A stretch of DNA of 51,896 nucleotides from Polyangia bacterium (GTDB lineage Bacteria; Myxococcota_A; Polyangia; Polyangiales; Sandaracinaceae): the NCBI GenBank assembly GCA_030426845.1, contig JAUHXR010000019.1, positions 1 through 51,896 on the forward strand. Direction: 5' to 3'. Below, piece by piece: positions 1 to 8,751 of the stretch. How positions within the stretch are numbered: the first letter of the stretch is position 1; each line of letters begins with the position of its first letter. The position numbers and the translations under genes are program-made. The notes below the pieces were generated by a model that was not told where the DNA came from, ran no database searches, and worked only from the letters and a program-made list of their open reading frames with translations.

Positions 1-13
1 CACAGGCGCAGCG

Positions 14-829
14 TCATGGTGGATCGGTTGGCGGTTCGGTGTCGAGGGGTCCGGCTCCCGTCGGCTCCGCTTCGGGCGTCTCGTGCGGCGGTCGCACGAG
101 CCGGGCCGCGCGATCGAACAGCGGCGAAGGCAGCCACCCGATCGCCCGAGTGAGGTACGACATCGGGCGGGGGAACGCCACCACCGCGTCCCCGCGCGCG
201 ACCCCGTGGGCGATCCGCGCGGCCGCGTCGTCGGCCTCGATCATCCACGGCTTGGGCGAGTCGAGGCGGTCGGTCATCTCGCTCCGCACGAAGCCCGGCC
301 GCACCTCGGTGACGCACACGCCGTGGGGCGCGAGGTCGACGCGGAGGCTCTCGAGGAAGGTGCGGAGGAACGCCTTGGACGCGCCGTAGGCCGCGTTGTG
401 CGGCAGGCCCCGGACGCCCGCCATGCTCGTGACCCCGACGAGGTGACCGGCGCGGCGCGCGACCATCGCGGGCATCGCGGCCAGGAGGGTGGCGACCGCG
501 CCGCGCACGTTCACGTCGAGCATCGCGTCGACCGTCGCGAGGTCGAGCGCGCCCGACCAGCGCGGGCCGCCGATCCCCGCGTTGGCCACCACGAGCGAGA
601 GCGACAGCTCGTCGTCGAGGGCGCGCACCACCTCGGTGACCTGGGCCGGGTCGGACACGTCGAGGGCGAGCGGCCGCGCCCCGCACCGCGCCTCCAGCGC
701 GCTCAGCCGGTCGGCGCGCCGGGCCGCCGCGACCACGCCCCAGCCGTCCGCCCTCAGGCGCGCGACCAGCGCCGCGCCGATGCCGCTCGACGCGCCGGTG
801 ACGAGCGCCCACTTCGGCCGCGCGCTCAC
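14..829 (-). CDS. Short-chain dehydrogenase/reductase
   Basis: A 271-residue classical SDR oxidoreductase, expected to be a cytosolic NAD(P)-dependent enzyme; the substrate cannot be told from sequence. The cofactor glycine motif TGASSGIG is at residues 11-18, ANAG at 82-85, the catalytic serine near 135 and the YxxxK pair at 148-152. I start at the GTG that overlaps the stop of the upstream nucleosidase gene, so the two are probably translationally coupled. The frame is open far upstream, but that part is antisense-like and not coding. The C-terminus has a proline-rich tail. Confidence 0.85.
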   Translation of the reverse strand: MSARPKWALVTGASSGIGAALVARLRADGWGVVAAARRADRLSALEARCGARPLALDVSDPAQVTEVVRALDDELSLSLVVANAGIGGPRWSGALDLATVDAMLDVNVRGAVATLLAAMPAMVARRAGHLVGVTSMAGVRGLPHNAAYGASKAFLRTFLESLRVDLAPHGVCVTEVRPGFVRSEMTDRLDSPKPWMIEADDAAARIAHGVARGDAVVAFPRPMSYLTRAIGWLPSPLFDRAARLVRPPHETPEAEPTGAGPLDTEPPTDPP

Positions 830-1515
830 CCGTGCGGCAGGCCCTGCGCGCCGCGCTGCACCCAGGTCACGATCGCCTCGGCGGCCGCGTTCACCGCGCC
901 GCGCTGGAACTGCATCCAGTCGTGGCGCCCCGTGGAGCCGACGATGTTGCTGACGCCGAGCACCGCGGCGAAGGGGACGTCGGCCGCCTTGCAGGCCTGG
1001 CCGACCGCGAAGGCCTCGAGGTTCTCCGCCTCGCACCCGGTCGCGGGGTGGATCGCGGCCGCGAAGGCGTCGTCGATCGTGCTGGCCACCGTGCAGCCGA
1101 CCTGCGCGGAGAACACCCGTCCGCCGCTCGCGGACAGGCCCGCGGCGAGGAGCGGGTCGCACTCGAGCTGGGTCTGCATGGGCCCGGGGAACGCGCTCTT
1201 GCCCGCGTTGACCGCGTGGGAGATGAGCTGCACGCGGCTCGAGACGACGACGTCGTGGGGCCGGTACTGCGGCAGGTTCGGATAGATCCCGCAGCTCCCG
1301 ATCAGGAGCACGGCCCGCGGCTGGAGCGCGAGGATGCCGCGCGCGGTCCCCGGCCCCGCGACCGCCATGCCGAGGCCCACCGCCTTGCCGCGGACGTTGA
1401 GCCCCCGGATCGTCCCGACGAGCTGATCCGAGAGGTAGGGCCTCAGCCCCGCCATCTCCGGGGCGTGGGCCGCGACGATCAGGAGGTCGGCGTCGCGCTG
1501 CGCGGGCGGTTGCAT
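826..1515 (-). CDS. Phosphorylase-superfamily nucleosidase (MTA/SAH or futalosine type)
   Basis: A 229-residue protein of the purine phosphorylase/nucleosidase superfamily. It has the conserved GSCGIYP stretch, a C-terminal AENLEAFAV segment carrying the substrate-binding acidic residues, and the SNIVGSTGRHDW stretch. Relatives hydrolyse N-glycosidic bonds of methylthioadenosine, S-adenosylhomocysteine or futalosine; which applies here is not decided. The ATG at 1515 is preferred over an upstream GTG at 1536. It overlaps the SDR gene by 4 bp and is divergent from the phosphatase-like gene at 1556. Confidence 0.75.
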   Translation of the reverse strand: MQPPAQRDADLLIVAAHAPEMAGLRPYLSDQLVGTIRGLNVRGKAVGLGMAVAGPGTARGILALQPRAVLLIGSCGIYPNLPQYRPHDVVVSSRVQLISHAVNAGKSAFPGPMQTQLECDPLLAAGLSASGGRVFSAQVGCTVASTIDDAFAAAIHPATGCEAENLEAFAVGQACKAADVPFAAVLGVSNIVGSTGRHDWMQFQRGAVNAAAEAIVTWVQRGAQGLPHG

Positions 1516-1555
1516 CTCGGCGCGCGAGGATACCACCTGCTACCCTCGCCGCACC

Positions 1556-2587
1556 GTGGACCGAAGCCGAGTCGTCTATCGATGGGATCTCGACAAGACG
1601 TATCTCCGGACGGAGTTCGACACGTTCAAGGATCTCCTCAAGACCGCGTTCGAGTCGGCCTCCCAGAAGCGGACCGTCCCCGGCGCCGCCGCGCTGCTCC
1701 GCGAGCTCACCGCGACCGAGCCGCTCGGCATCTACATCATCAGCGGCAGCCCCGAGCAGCTCCGGCGCGTGCTCGAGGCGAAGCTCCGGCTCGACGGCGT
1801 GCGGTGGGACGGCTTCAGCCTCAAGCCCCAGCTCTCGAACATCCTCCGGGGCAAGTTCCGCTTCATCAAGGACCAGGTCGGCTACAAGCTCTCGGTCCTG
1901 CTGGAGTCGCGCGCCTCGCTCGCGGCCGAGGTCGACGAGTACATGTTCGGCGACGACGCCGAGGCCGACGCGTTCATCTACTCGATCTACGCCGACCTCG
2001 TCGCGGGTCGCGTCAGTCAAGACGTGCTGACGCGCGTCCTCGAGAACGCCGGGGTCTACGAGGACGATCTGCCGCGCATCATGCGCCTCGCCCACGAGGC
2101 CCCGCGCTTCGACAGCGGGCGGCGGATCTTCATCCACCTGGACCGCGTCAGCTCACCCGACGGCTTCGCCGCCTTCGGCCGCCGCGTCGTGCCCTTCTAC
2201 AACTACCTCCAGCCGGCCCTCGTGCTCCTCGAGCAGGGCGCGGTCGAGGCGCCGAGCGTCCTGCGGGTCGCCGCCGAGCTGGTCCTCGGCCACGGGTTCA
2301 CCGGCGACGCGCTCGCGGCCAGCTACGTGGATCTCGCCAACCGCGGGCACCTCGGCGGCGGGGCCGTGGACGCGCTGACGGAGGCGTTCGACGCGATCGA
2401 CGAGACCCACTTCGCGCGGACCTACCCGACCCTCGCCGCGTTCCTCACCCAGCTCGAGCCGGCCGCGCGGGACATGCCCGAGCAGGCCGCGCCGATCGAG
2501 GACGAGATCGACTACGTGGAGCTCTTCGCTCGCGACAAGCTCCGCGCGCGCCTCGCCAAGGAGCGCCTCTCGCGCCGCGGGGCGTAG
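1556..2587 (+). CDS. App1/DUF2183-like HAD phosphatase
   Basis: A 343-residue protein with a HAD-type phosphatase core like the App1 family (phosphatidate phosphatase-like, DUF2183). Visible motifs are the nucleophile DLDKT at residues 11-15, IISGSPEQ at 61-68 (motif II serine), a KFRFIKD lysine region near 100-106, and the acidic GDDAEAD at 132-138. About 180 further residues of unassigned helical sequence follow. The start is a GTG shortly after the divergent nucleosidase gene, so the two genes share a roughly 40-bp promoter region. Substrate is unknown. Confidence 0.75.
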   Translation: MDRSRVVYRWDLDKTYLRTEFDTFKDLLKTAFESASQKRTVPGAAALLRELTATEPLGIYIISGSPEQLRRVLEAKLRLDGVRWDGFSLKPQLSNILRGKFRFIKDQVGYKLSVLLESRASLAAEVDEYMFGDDAEADAFIYSIYADLVAGRVSQDVLTRVLENAGVYEDDLPRIMRLAHEAPRFDSGRRIFIHLDRVSSPDGFAAFGRRVVPFYNYLQPALVLLEQGAVEAPSVLRVAAELVLGHGFTGDALAASYVDLANRGHLGGGAVDALTEAFDAIDETHFARTYPTLAAFLTQLEPAARDMPEQAAPIEDEIDYVELFARDKLRARLAKERLSRRGA

Positions 2588-2663
2588 CGCGCCAAGCGCC
2601 TCTCGAGGCCGATCCAGGGTCGACGCTCGACACGAGCTTCGCTAGGTTTCGCTGGAGCCCTCC

Positions 2664-3908
2664 ATGAAGCCTGCACTCGCGTCCGCGGTCGGCCTGCTCT
2701 CCCTCGTCCTCGCGGTCGGGTGCGGCGCGAAGACCGGTCTGGACGTGCCCCCGTTCGACGCGGGGGGCATCGACGGCGGCACCGACGCGGGGATCGACAT
2801 CCCCTGCGTCGAGGTCCCCTTCGACGGCGGCATCGTGGAGCTGCCCCTCGACCTCGAGGCGCGCCTCGCGCGGGCGGACGTCCTCTTCCTCGTCGACACG
2901 ACCGCGTCGATGAACGACGAGATCGACCAGATCCGGAGCGGCCTCCGCGACGAGATCGCGCCCGGCATCGCCGCCGCCATCCCGGACTCCGCGCTCGGGG
3001 TGGCGACCTTCGCCGACTTCCCGGAGATCAGCTGCGGCGAGGCGGGCGACGTGCCCTTCCAGCTCGAGCGGCTCATCACCCAGGACCTCAGCCTCGTGCA
3101 GGCCGCGGTCGACAACATCGGGATGGGCAACGGCATCGACCGGCCCGAGAGCCAGGTCGAGGCGCTCTACCAGGTCGCGACGGGCGAGGGCCTCGAGCCG
3201 TACATCAGCCCGTCGAGCGGCTGCCCCTCCGGCGGCCAGGGCTACCCCTGCTTCCGGCTCGACGCGCTCCCCGTGGTGCTGCTGTTCACCGATGCGCCGT
3301 TCCACAATGGCCCCGGCGGGACCAACCCGTACCGCTGCTCGCTCGACGCGACCCCGCACACCTACGAGCAGGCGGTGGCGCGGCTCCAGGCGCTGAACGT
3401 CCGCGTGATGGGCCTCTACTCGGGCGACGGCGACGGACGCGGCGACATCCTCGCGATCGCGCGTGACACCGGGGCGGTCAACGACTCGGGTCCGCTCGTC
3501 TTCGACATCGGGCAGCGCGGCGAGCGCCTCAGCTCGAGCGTGGTCGAGGCGATCGAGACGCTCGCGGACGTGATCCGCTTCGACGTCGACACGGTGCTGA
3601 ACGACCCCGATCCCGGCGACGGCGTCGACCCGCGCGACTTCGTCGAGGCGGTGGTCCCGGTGCGCGCCGAGCCGATGGATCGCATCGAGGGGATCGACCT
3701 CGACAACAACCGCTTCCTCGGCGTGCTCGCGGGGACCCGGGTCTTCTTCCAGCTGCGCATCCGCGGCGGCACGGTGGTGCCCGGCCGCGAGCCGCAGCGC
3801 TTCCTCCTCGAGGTGGTCTTCCGGGGTGACGAGCGCACCCGGCTGGGGAGCCGCCTCGTGGAGATCGTGATCCCGAGCGCCGATGGCGAGGGCTGCGAAG
3901 CCAACTGA
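2664..3908 (+). CDS. VWA-domain lipoprotein (first of tandem pair)
   Basis: A 414-residue predicted lipoprotein. The signal peptide ends in LAVGC with Cys20 as the lipid-attached residue, followed by an acidic Asp-Ala-Gly linker. A von Willebrand A domain starts near residue 72; its metal site is DTTAS (78-82), a variant of the usual DxSxS. The C-terminal 130 residues look like a beta-rich domain. It is a paralogue of the next gene, with the same CGA(K/R)TGLD start after the lipid cysteine. A role at the cell surface is inferred; the ligand is unknown. Confidence 0.8.
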   Translation: MKPALASAVGLLSLVLAVGCGAKTGLDVPPFDAGGIDGGTDAGIDIPCVEVPFDGGIVELPLDLEARLARADVLFLVDTTASMNDEIDQIRSGLRDEIAPGIAAAIPDSALGVATFADFPEISCGEAGDVPFQLERLITQDLSLVQAAVDNIGMGNGIDRPESQVEALYQVATGEGLEPYISPSSGCPSGGQGYPCFRLDALPVVLLFTDAPFHNGPGGTNPYRCSLDATPHTYEQAVARLQALNVRVMGLYSGDGDGRGDILAIARDTGAVNDSGPLVFDIGQRGERLSSSVVEAIETLADVIRFDVDTVLNDPDPGDGVDPRDFVEAVVPVRAEPMDRIEGIDLDNNRFLGVLAGTRVFFQLRIRGGTVVPGREPQRFLLEVVFRGDERTRLGSRLVEIVIPSADGEGCEAN

Positions 3909-5226
3909 CCGCCCGCCCGGGCGAGAGCGGCTCGCCGCGCCGCGCAGGGTCCTCGCGACCCGGCGGATCGCGGCGCGGACGGTCGCGATGTGGGCGCTCG
4001 CCGGTCTCCTCGGCGTGGGGTGCGGCGCCCGGACGGGGCTCGACGCACCCGAGCGCGACGCTGGCGACGACGCGGGCACCGACGCCGGGGTCGACGCCGG
4101 CCCGCCTCCGCGCCCCTGCGTCGAGGCGCCCCGCGAGGTCGGCGAGGTGGTCGCGAGCTTCGAGATCCCGGCCTCCCTCGCGGTCGTCGACCTCATGTTC
4201 CTCATCGACTCGACGGGGAGCATGCGCGACGAGATCGACGCGGTGCGCCAGCGGCTGCGCGAGCGGGTCGTCCCCGGCGTGCGGGCCGCGATCCCGGACG
4301 CGGCCTTCGGCGTAGCGCTCTTCGGCGAGTTCCCGGTGCGCCCCCACGGCCCCGGCGGCGTCGAGCCGTACCGGCTGCGCTCGCCCATCACGAGCGACGT
4401 GACGCGCATCGAGGCGGCCCTCGACGAGACGCCGGTGTGGGGGAACCTCGACGATCCCGAGGCCGCCATCGAGGGCCTGTTCCAGGTGGTGACCGGCGCG
4501 GGCTACGGCCGGCCGGGCGACCCCGGCTTCATCCCCGCGAGCGCGGGCTGCCCGTCCGGCGGCAGCGGGGGCGCGTGCTTCCGCGCGGACGCGCTGCCGA
4601 TCGTGATGCTCATCACCGATGCGCCGATGCACAACGGGCCGGGCGACGCGAACCCCTACCGCTTCCTCCCGCCGCCGCACGGCTACGACGAGACCGTCGC
4701 GCGGGTCGCCAGCCTCGACGCGCTGGTGGTGGGGCTCGCGGCGAGCGACCCCGGGCGGCCTTCGGCCACGCCGCACCTCCGCCAGCTCGCGCTCGACACC
4801 GGCTCGGTCGACGGTGACGGCGCGCCGCTGTTCTTCGACATCGGCGGGCGCGGCGATCGGATCGGCGACGAGATCGTCGGGGCGGTGCAGTTCGTCGCCT
4901 CGGAGGTCCCGCTCGACGTGGACGCCCTCGCGGAGGACCTGCCAGGCGACGCGATCGACGCGTCGGTCGTCCTGCGCGGCGTGCGCGCGCGCAGCGCCGA
5001 GCCGATGAGCAACGTGGATCGCGTCGAGGGAGACACCTTCGTCGGGGTCATCCCCGGCACGGTGCTGACGTTCGAGATCCTCGTCGACGCGAGCGACCTG
5101 CCGCCCTCGCCCGAGCGCCGCGTCTTCCCGGCCCGCGTCCTGTTCCGCGCGTCCGGCCGCAGCCGGATCGACGTCCGCGAGATCGACATCGTCGTCCCCG
5201 GCGACGACGGCCTCGGCTGCGAGTAG
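3883..5226 (+). CDS. VWA-domain lipoprotein (second of tandem pair)
   Basis: A 447-residue paralogue of the preceding protein. From the ATG at 3883 the signal sequence has a long arginine-rich n-region, the lipobox is GVGC with Cys47, then a repeated Asp-Ala-Gly linker and a VWA domain with the canonical metal site DSTGS (109-113). An ATG at 3988 would give only about a dozen residues before the lipid cysteine, so I prefer the longer start, which overlaps the upstream gene by 26 bp. The pair looks like a tandem duplication in one transcript. Confidence 0.75.
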   Translation: MARAAKPTDRPPGRERLAAPRRVLATRRIAARTVAMWALAGLLGVGCGARTGLDAPERDAGDDAGTDAGVDAGPPPRPCVEAPREVGEVVASFEIPASLAVVDLMFLIDSTGSMRDEIDAVRQRLRERVVPGVRAAIPDAAFGVALFGEFPVRPHGPGGVEPYRLRSPITSDVTRIEAALDETPVWGNLDDPEAAIEGLFQVVTGAGYGRPGDPGFIPASAGCPSGGSGGACFRADALPIVMLITDAPMHNGPGDANPYRFLPPPHGYDETVARVASLDALVVGLAASDPGRPSATPHLRQLALDTGSVDGDGAPLFFDIGGRGDRIGDEIVGAVQFVASEVPLDVDALAEDLPGDAIDASVVLRGVRARSAEPMSNVDRVEGDTFVGVIPGTVLTFEILVDASDLPPSPERRVFPARVLFRASGRSRIDVREIDIVVPGDDGLGCE

Positions 5227-5249
5227 CGCCTCCCGATCGCGGCCGCGCC

Positions 5250-5921
5250 TCAGGCCAGCTCGTCGGGCAGGAGCTCGGCGTCGCGGAGCAAGCTCGTGAG
5301 CTGGGCGCGCACCGGGGCGAACGCGGGCAGGCCGATCGCGCCCATGGTGACCACCGCCAGGTCCAGCGCGCCGTCGACCAGCGCGCGGGTCTTCGCCTGG
5401 CCGGGAGACGTGTCGCGGGTGAAGTAGAGGAGCACCCCAAGGAACAGGGCCCAGAGCGCGAGCGCCATCGGGTCGCGGACGTCCTCGGGGACGCTCGGGT
5501 CGTCGACGAGGTCCCGCATCAGCGCGATCGACTGGTTGCGGAGCGGCTCGCTCTCGGGGCTGAACGCGCTGAGCGCTTCGTCCGGGCCGATGACCAGGGG
5601 GGCCAGCTCGCGCATGAGCGCGCGGTCGCCCGCGCGGACGTCGAGGCCGGTGTGGAACGCGACGCCGAGCCGCTCGCGGAGGCCGCCGCCCGCCTGCTCC
5701 AGCGCGGCCCGGACCGCCGCCTCGTGCGCCGCGTTCTGCTGCGCGTAGTAGGCCTGGACGATCGCGTGCTTGCCGTCGAAGTGGTGGTAGGCGGCTCCGA
5801 GCGACATCCCCGCCTCGCGCGCGACCTGGCGCATGGTCGTCTTCGCGAAGCCCTTCTCGCGGAACAGCGCGAGGGCGACCGCGAGGATGCGGCGGCGGGT
5901 CGCTTCGGCGTCGCGGGCCAT
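5250..5921 (-). CDS. TetR-family transcriptional regulator
   Basis: A 223-residue TetR-type repressor. The N-terminal helix-turn-helix (about residues 10-55) has the usual ATRRRILAVALALF and MSLGAAYHHFDGKHA stretches; the C-terminal half is helical and would bind a ligand. I start at the ATG at 5921, which has a GAGG box five bases upstream; an ATG at 5936 is also possible. It is the last gene of a three-gene minus-strand group with a DCC1-family protein and a membrane protein, and the palindrome at 6775-6793 in front of that group is its likely operator. Confidence 0.85.
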   Translation of the reverse strand: MARDAEATRRRILAVALALFREKGFAKTTMRQVAREAGMSLGAAYHHFDGKHAIVQAYYAQQNAAHEAAVRAALEQAGGGLRERLGVAFHTGLDVRAGDRALMRELAPLVIGPDEALSAFSPESEPLRNQSIALMRDLVDDPSVPEDVRDPMALALWALFLGVLLYFTRDTSPGQAKTRALVDGALDLAVVTMGAIGLPAFAPVRAQLTSLLRDAELLPDELA

Positions 5922-5939
5922 GGGGCCTCGTACCATGCC

Positions 5940-6341
5940 TCAGCGGTACGGGCTCGGCGCCGCGACCTCGACGCCGCACGCGTCGTGACACGGCGCGCCG
6001 ATCAACCGGCCGATGAGCCCGCGGTGGCGTGACAGGAGCGCGAAGCCCGGCTCCCCGAGGGGCGCGAGCCAGCCGTCGGCGAGCGCGTAGGCGAGGTCCT
6101 CGTACGCCTCGAGCGCCCAGAGGCACATCACGAAGGCGGGCGGGCCGACCCAGTAGCGCCCGCCGGAGTCCACCACGACGAGCTCCGCGCCGAGCGGCAG
6201 CCCACCGAAGCGCGACGCGGCCTCCGCGCTGCGGCACCCGAGGAACCGGAGCGGGACGCGCTGGGGCTGGACCTCGAGCCAGCCCCGGCAGCGCTCGCAG
6301 AACGCGCAGTGCTCGTCGTAGAGGACGATCAGCGAGTCCAT
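5940..6341 (-). CDS. DCC1-like thiol-disulfide oxidoreductase family protein
   Basis: A 133-residue protein of the DUF393/DCC1 family, thioredoxin-like proteins of unclear function. It opens with the family signature YDEHCAFCERC (residues 8-18), including a CxxC pair at Cys12 and Cys15. The start is the internal ATG at 6341; the longer open frame has no family support. It lies between the membrane protein and the TetR gene with 10-18-bp gaps, so the three are probably one transcript. Confidence 0.8.
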   Translation of the reverse strand: MDSLIVLYDEHCAFCERCRGWLEVQPQRVPLRFLGCRSAEAASRFGGLPLGAELVVVDSGGRYWVGPPAFVMCLWALEAYEDLAYALADGWLAPLGEPGFALLSRHRGLIGRLIGAPCHDACGVEVAAPSPYR

Positions 6342-6351
6342 CGCCACGACC

Positions 6352-6759
6352 TCAGGCGAGGCTCGGCGCGGCGTGCGTCGGCAGGTGCCCCTGAGGCGCG
6401 ACCGGCAGGCTGGCCGAGCGGAGCGCCCGGCGGCGGACCACATGAAAAACGAACATGTTCATAAAGTGCATGGCCGCGAGGGACAGCAGGAGCCAGCCCA
6501 GCTTGGCGGCGAGGGTCTCGATGGAGTCCCGGACCGTGTACGCCGCGCCCCCCTCGAGGAGCAGGCACGCGTAGCCGAAGTTCACCAGGTAGAAGCCGAC
6601 GACGAGCAGTCGATTCACCGCAGATGCCAGGTCTGGCTGGTCCTTGAAGACGTCTTCGAGGAACACGCGGCCGCTCTTGGAGAGCAGCCGCGCGAGCTGC
6701 ACGGTGAGGCCGAGGCTGACGAGCGCGTAGACCGCGTAGACGATCGAGAGGTTGTCCAT
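6352..6759 (-). CDS. Small integral membrane protein (3 TM)
   Basis: A 135-residue predicted inner-membrane protein with three hydrophobic helices at about residues 5-24, 50-68 and 87-108. It has a strong ribosome site (AGGAGGAG) just ahead of its ATG. It is the first gene of the membrane protein / DCC1 / TetR group, directly downstream of a palindromic operator candidate. Function unknown. Confidence 0.7.
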   Translation of the reverse strand: MDNLSIVYAVYALVSLGLTVQLARLLSKSGRVFLEDVFKDQPDLASAVNRLLVVGFYLVNFGYACLLLEGGAAYTVRDSIETLAAKLGWLLLSLAAMHFMNMFVFHVVRRRALRSASLPVAPQGHLPTHAAPSLA

Positions 6760-6774
6760 GATCTCCTCCTAGGG

Positions 6775-6793
6775 CCGAACTGAACATGTTCGG
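6775..6793. promoter_or_regulatory. Candidate TetR operator
   Basis: CCGAAC and GTTCGG form an inverted repeat with a 7-bp centre, and nested inside is the perfect palindrome GAACATGTTC (6782-6791). It is 15 bp upstream of the first gene of the TetR-containing minus-strand operon, where an autoregulating TetR protein would bind. The same decamer recurs at 6451-6460 inside the membrane-protein gene. Confidence 0.5.
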
Positions 6794-6891
6794 TAACAGG
6801 AAGAGTGGGCCCGGAGAGGCGCCTCGTCAAGGGCACCTCGTCGCCGAGGTCTTGCGACCCGCTCGGTCGCACTCGAGGTGGGGACAACCTT

Positions 6892-6921
6892 CCCTTGCCG
6901 GGATCGGAGGCGATCCAAGGG
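6892..6921. other. Interrupted hairpin in protease 5' leader
   Basis: CCCTT pairs with AAGGG as the outer stem and GGATCG with CGATCC as the inner stem around a GAGG loop, with a small left-side bulge. It ends about 43 bp upstream of the protease ATG at 6965. It may be a regulatory or RNA structure; no function can be assigned. Confidence 0.3.
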
Positions 6922-6964
6922 ATACCCCTCCCGGCTGGCCCGTCCCTTGCGGTGACTCCGAGCG

Positions 6965-7891
6965 ATGCAGATCGCGCGAGCCCCACTCCTCCTCGTGGCC
7001 GGCCTGAGCCTGGCGTGTAGTCCCGTCCCCGCCGGCCCGACAGGCGAGGGCACCGGCTCGGACGCGGTGCTGGGCGGCGTCGAGGCCTCGATCGCCGACT
7101 ACCCGTACTTCGTCGCGGTGGTCGCGCACCGGGGCACGCCCACCGATCCCACGGACGACGACAACTGCGGCGGCACGATCCTCACCCCCGAGTGGGTCCT
7201 CACCGCGGCGCACTGCGTGCGCGACCCCGAGCGCACCGCGATGGTGTTCGCGGGCACGGACCGCAGGCCGGACCTCGGCGGCGAGCGGCCGAGCGCGGTG
7301 GTCGCCGAGATCCTGATCCACTCCGACTTCTGCGATCCCCTCCCCGGATCGTCGGGGCGCCCCCACGACTACCGCGCCGACCTCGCGCTGCTGCGCCTCC
7401 AGCAGCCGCTGCCGCTCGGGGACTTCATCTCGCCCGTGAGCCTGGTCGACGACTGGCAAGAGGAGCTCCGGGCACCCGGGCGCCCGACGCGCGTGATCGG
7501 CTTCGGCACGACGCGCGACGGCGGCTACTTCCGCTCCGACCGGCTCCTGGAGGCGGACACGGTGATCGCCGAGCCAGGCGGATTCGCCCCCTACCAGCCC
7601 GCGATGATCCGTCAGGTGCCGGAGGGCACAGGCGTCTGCCAGGGCGACAGCGGCGGCCCGCTGCTCACGCCCACCGAGGCGGGCGAGCTCGTCCAGATCG
7701 GCATCGCCTCCCACGGCGTCGAGAGCTCGTGTGGTGAGAGCTTCTTCGTGGACGTGCGCCAGCACCTGGGCTGGATCACCGCGGTCCTCGCCGGCGACCG
7801 AGCTCGGACGACCCGCACCTGTGTGTCCGCCGACGCCGTCTCGACCTCACCGCTGTTGCGCGCCCTTAGGTTTGGCCCAGTGATCCCTTAG
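6965..7891 (+). pseudogene. Trypsin-like serine protease, 5' part, interrupted by prophage
   Basis: This is the N-terminal part of a secreted S1-family serine protease. A signal peptide ends at LSLAC (Cys18, probable lipoprotein). The triad is His83 in TAAHC, Asp139 in RADLALL and Ser229 in GDSGGP. The first 296 codons are host DNA; the prophage begins at 7854 and its end repeats supply 12 foreign residues and a TAG stop. The complete protease domain is therefore kept but the proline-rich linker and Cys-rich tail (41918-42216) are cut off. Rejoined in frame without the prophage and one ACCGC copy, the gene encodes 395 residues. Confidence 0.85.
7849..7853. repeat. Left target-site duplication ACCGC
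   Basis: These five bases directly before the prophage's first base are repeated at 41913-41917 directly after its last. Mu-family transposition makes 5-bp duplications, and ACCGC fits the known Mu target preference N-Y-S-R-N. Confidence 0.9.
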
Positions 7892-7901
7892 GTTTGGCCC
7901 A
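7860..7901 (+). repeat. Left-end transposase-binding repeats L1 and L2
   Basis: Two copies of a 20-bp unit: L1 at 7860-7879 (GCGCCCTTAGGTTTGGCCCA) and L2 at 7882-7901 (GATCCCTTAGGTTTGGCCCA). The invariant core is AGGTTTGGCCCA. L1 starts at base 7 of the prophage, as R1 does at the other end. By analogy with Mu end sites they are the likely transposase-binding sequences. Confidence 0.85.
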
Positions 7902-7944
7902 CGGCTCGCCCGGGATCCGCTGGGACTGGATCCGCAGGGCACCC

Positions 7945-8145
7945 TCAGGGGCCGCCCTGGCGGCCGTGCAGAGGGCCCTTCTTGGGCGGTGGGGACTGGG
8001 TCGGCTCGGGCTTCGGCGGGGCCGGTGCGCGGGGCGCTGGCGGCCACGGCATCGGCACCTCGATGTGGGGCCCGTCCTCCCGGTACTCCTCGCGGTCTCG
8101 CGGCGGGTTTCGCGGCGGGCGCGGGCCGTTCCCACCGCCGCTCAC
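7945..8145 (-). CDS. Proline-rich small protein
   Basis: A 66-residue, very proline-rich and charged protein with no recognisable domain, starting at a GTG that overlaps the stop codon of the two-TM protein gene. It is the last gene before the left end of the prophage. Its composition suggests a disordered polypeptide. It could be non-coding, but the overlap with the upstream gene favours a real coupled gene. Confidence 0.4.
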   Translation of the reverse strand: MSGGGNGPRPPRNPPRDREEYREDGPHIEVPMPWPPAPRAPAPPKPEPTQSPPPKKGPLHGRQGGP

Positions 8146-8720
8146 GAGGCCACCTGCGCGCTCGCGAATGGGTCAGCTCGAACGAGCTCGGCCTGGATCT
8201 TCGCGATGTACCAGCGAACCTGCGGCACGCCGAGCTCGGCCTCCACGCGTCGGAGCGCGGCCTCGGGCGCCTGGAGCTCCGACAGGGTGCCGAGGTACCG
8301 GCTGTCTTGCACGAGGACCAGCGCGTCGTCCCAGAAGCTGCACCGCACTGCCCACGCTTCCTCGAGCGCGGCGGCCTTCTCGACGCGGCCTACAAGGCCG
8401 GTCACCTGGAGGGCGACCGCGGTGATCGCAACGACGAGGGTGCTCGCTGCCACGAAGTCGCGCCCGCCGTAGCTGCTCGCGACGGAGGCGAACGCGCTGC
8501 CCGAGCCAACGATGACCACGGCCTGGAGCAACGCGGAGAGCCAGCCCATGAGCCGCCGGAGCCGCGAGAAGTAGCGCGCGTGGAGGTGCGCGCTGAGTCG
8601 CGCGGCCCAGATGGCCTGGTAGTAGCTCTGCCACGCCTCGCGGCCCATCTCGCGATCGACGGCAACCACGGTCGGCGCCTGGGGCTGCACGAGGACCATC
8701 GGTTCGCGCTTCTTCGACAT
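8142..8720 (-). CDS. Two-TM protein, SLATT-like architecture
   Basis: A 192-residue protein with a soluble N-terminus, two adjacent transmembrane helices (about residues 57-80 and 89-110) and a helical C-terminal half. Size and layout resemble SLATT-domain proteins, two-TM effectors found with SMODS/SLOG defence systems, but this is resemblance only and no partner sensor gene is adjacent. It lies after the tail genes at the left end of the prophage, where temperate phages often carry accessory genes. Alternatives are superinfection exclusion or a lysis role. Confidence 0.5.
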   Translation of the reverse strand: MSKKREPMVLVQPQAPTVVAVDREMGREAWQSYYQAIWAARLSAHLHARYFSRLRRLMGWLSALLQAVVIVGSGSAFASVASSYGGRDFVAASTLVVAITAVALQVTGLVGRVEKAAALEEAWAVRCSFWDDALVLVQDSRYLGTLSELQAPEAALRRVEAELGVPQVRWYIAKIQAELVRADPFASAQVAS

Positions 8721-8751
8721 GCCCAGAGTCTAGCAGGCCGCGTTGACGCGC

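Noticed and set aside
3529-6237. Long minus-strand frame across the VWA genes
   Set aside because: Same antisense effect; the plus-strand lipoproteins have signal peptides and metal-site motifs.
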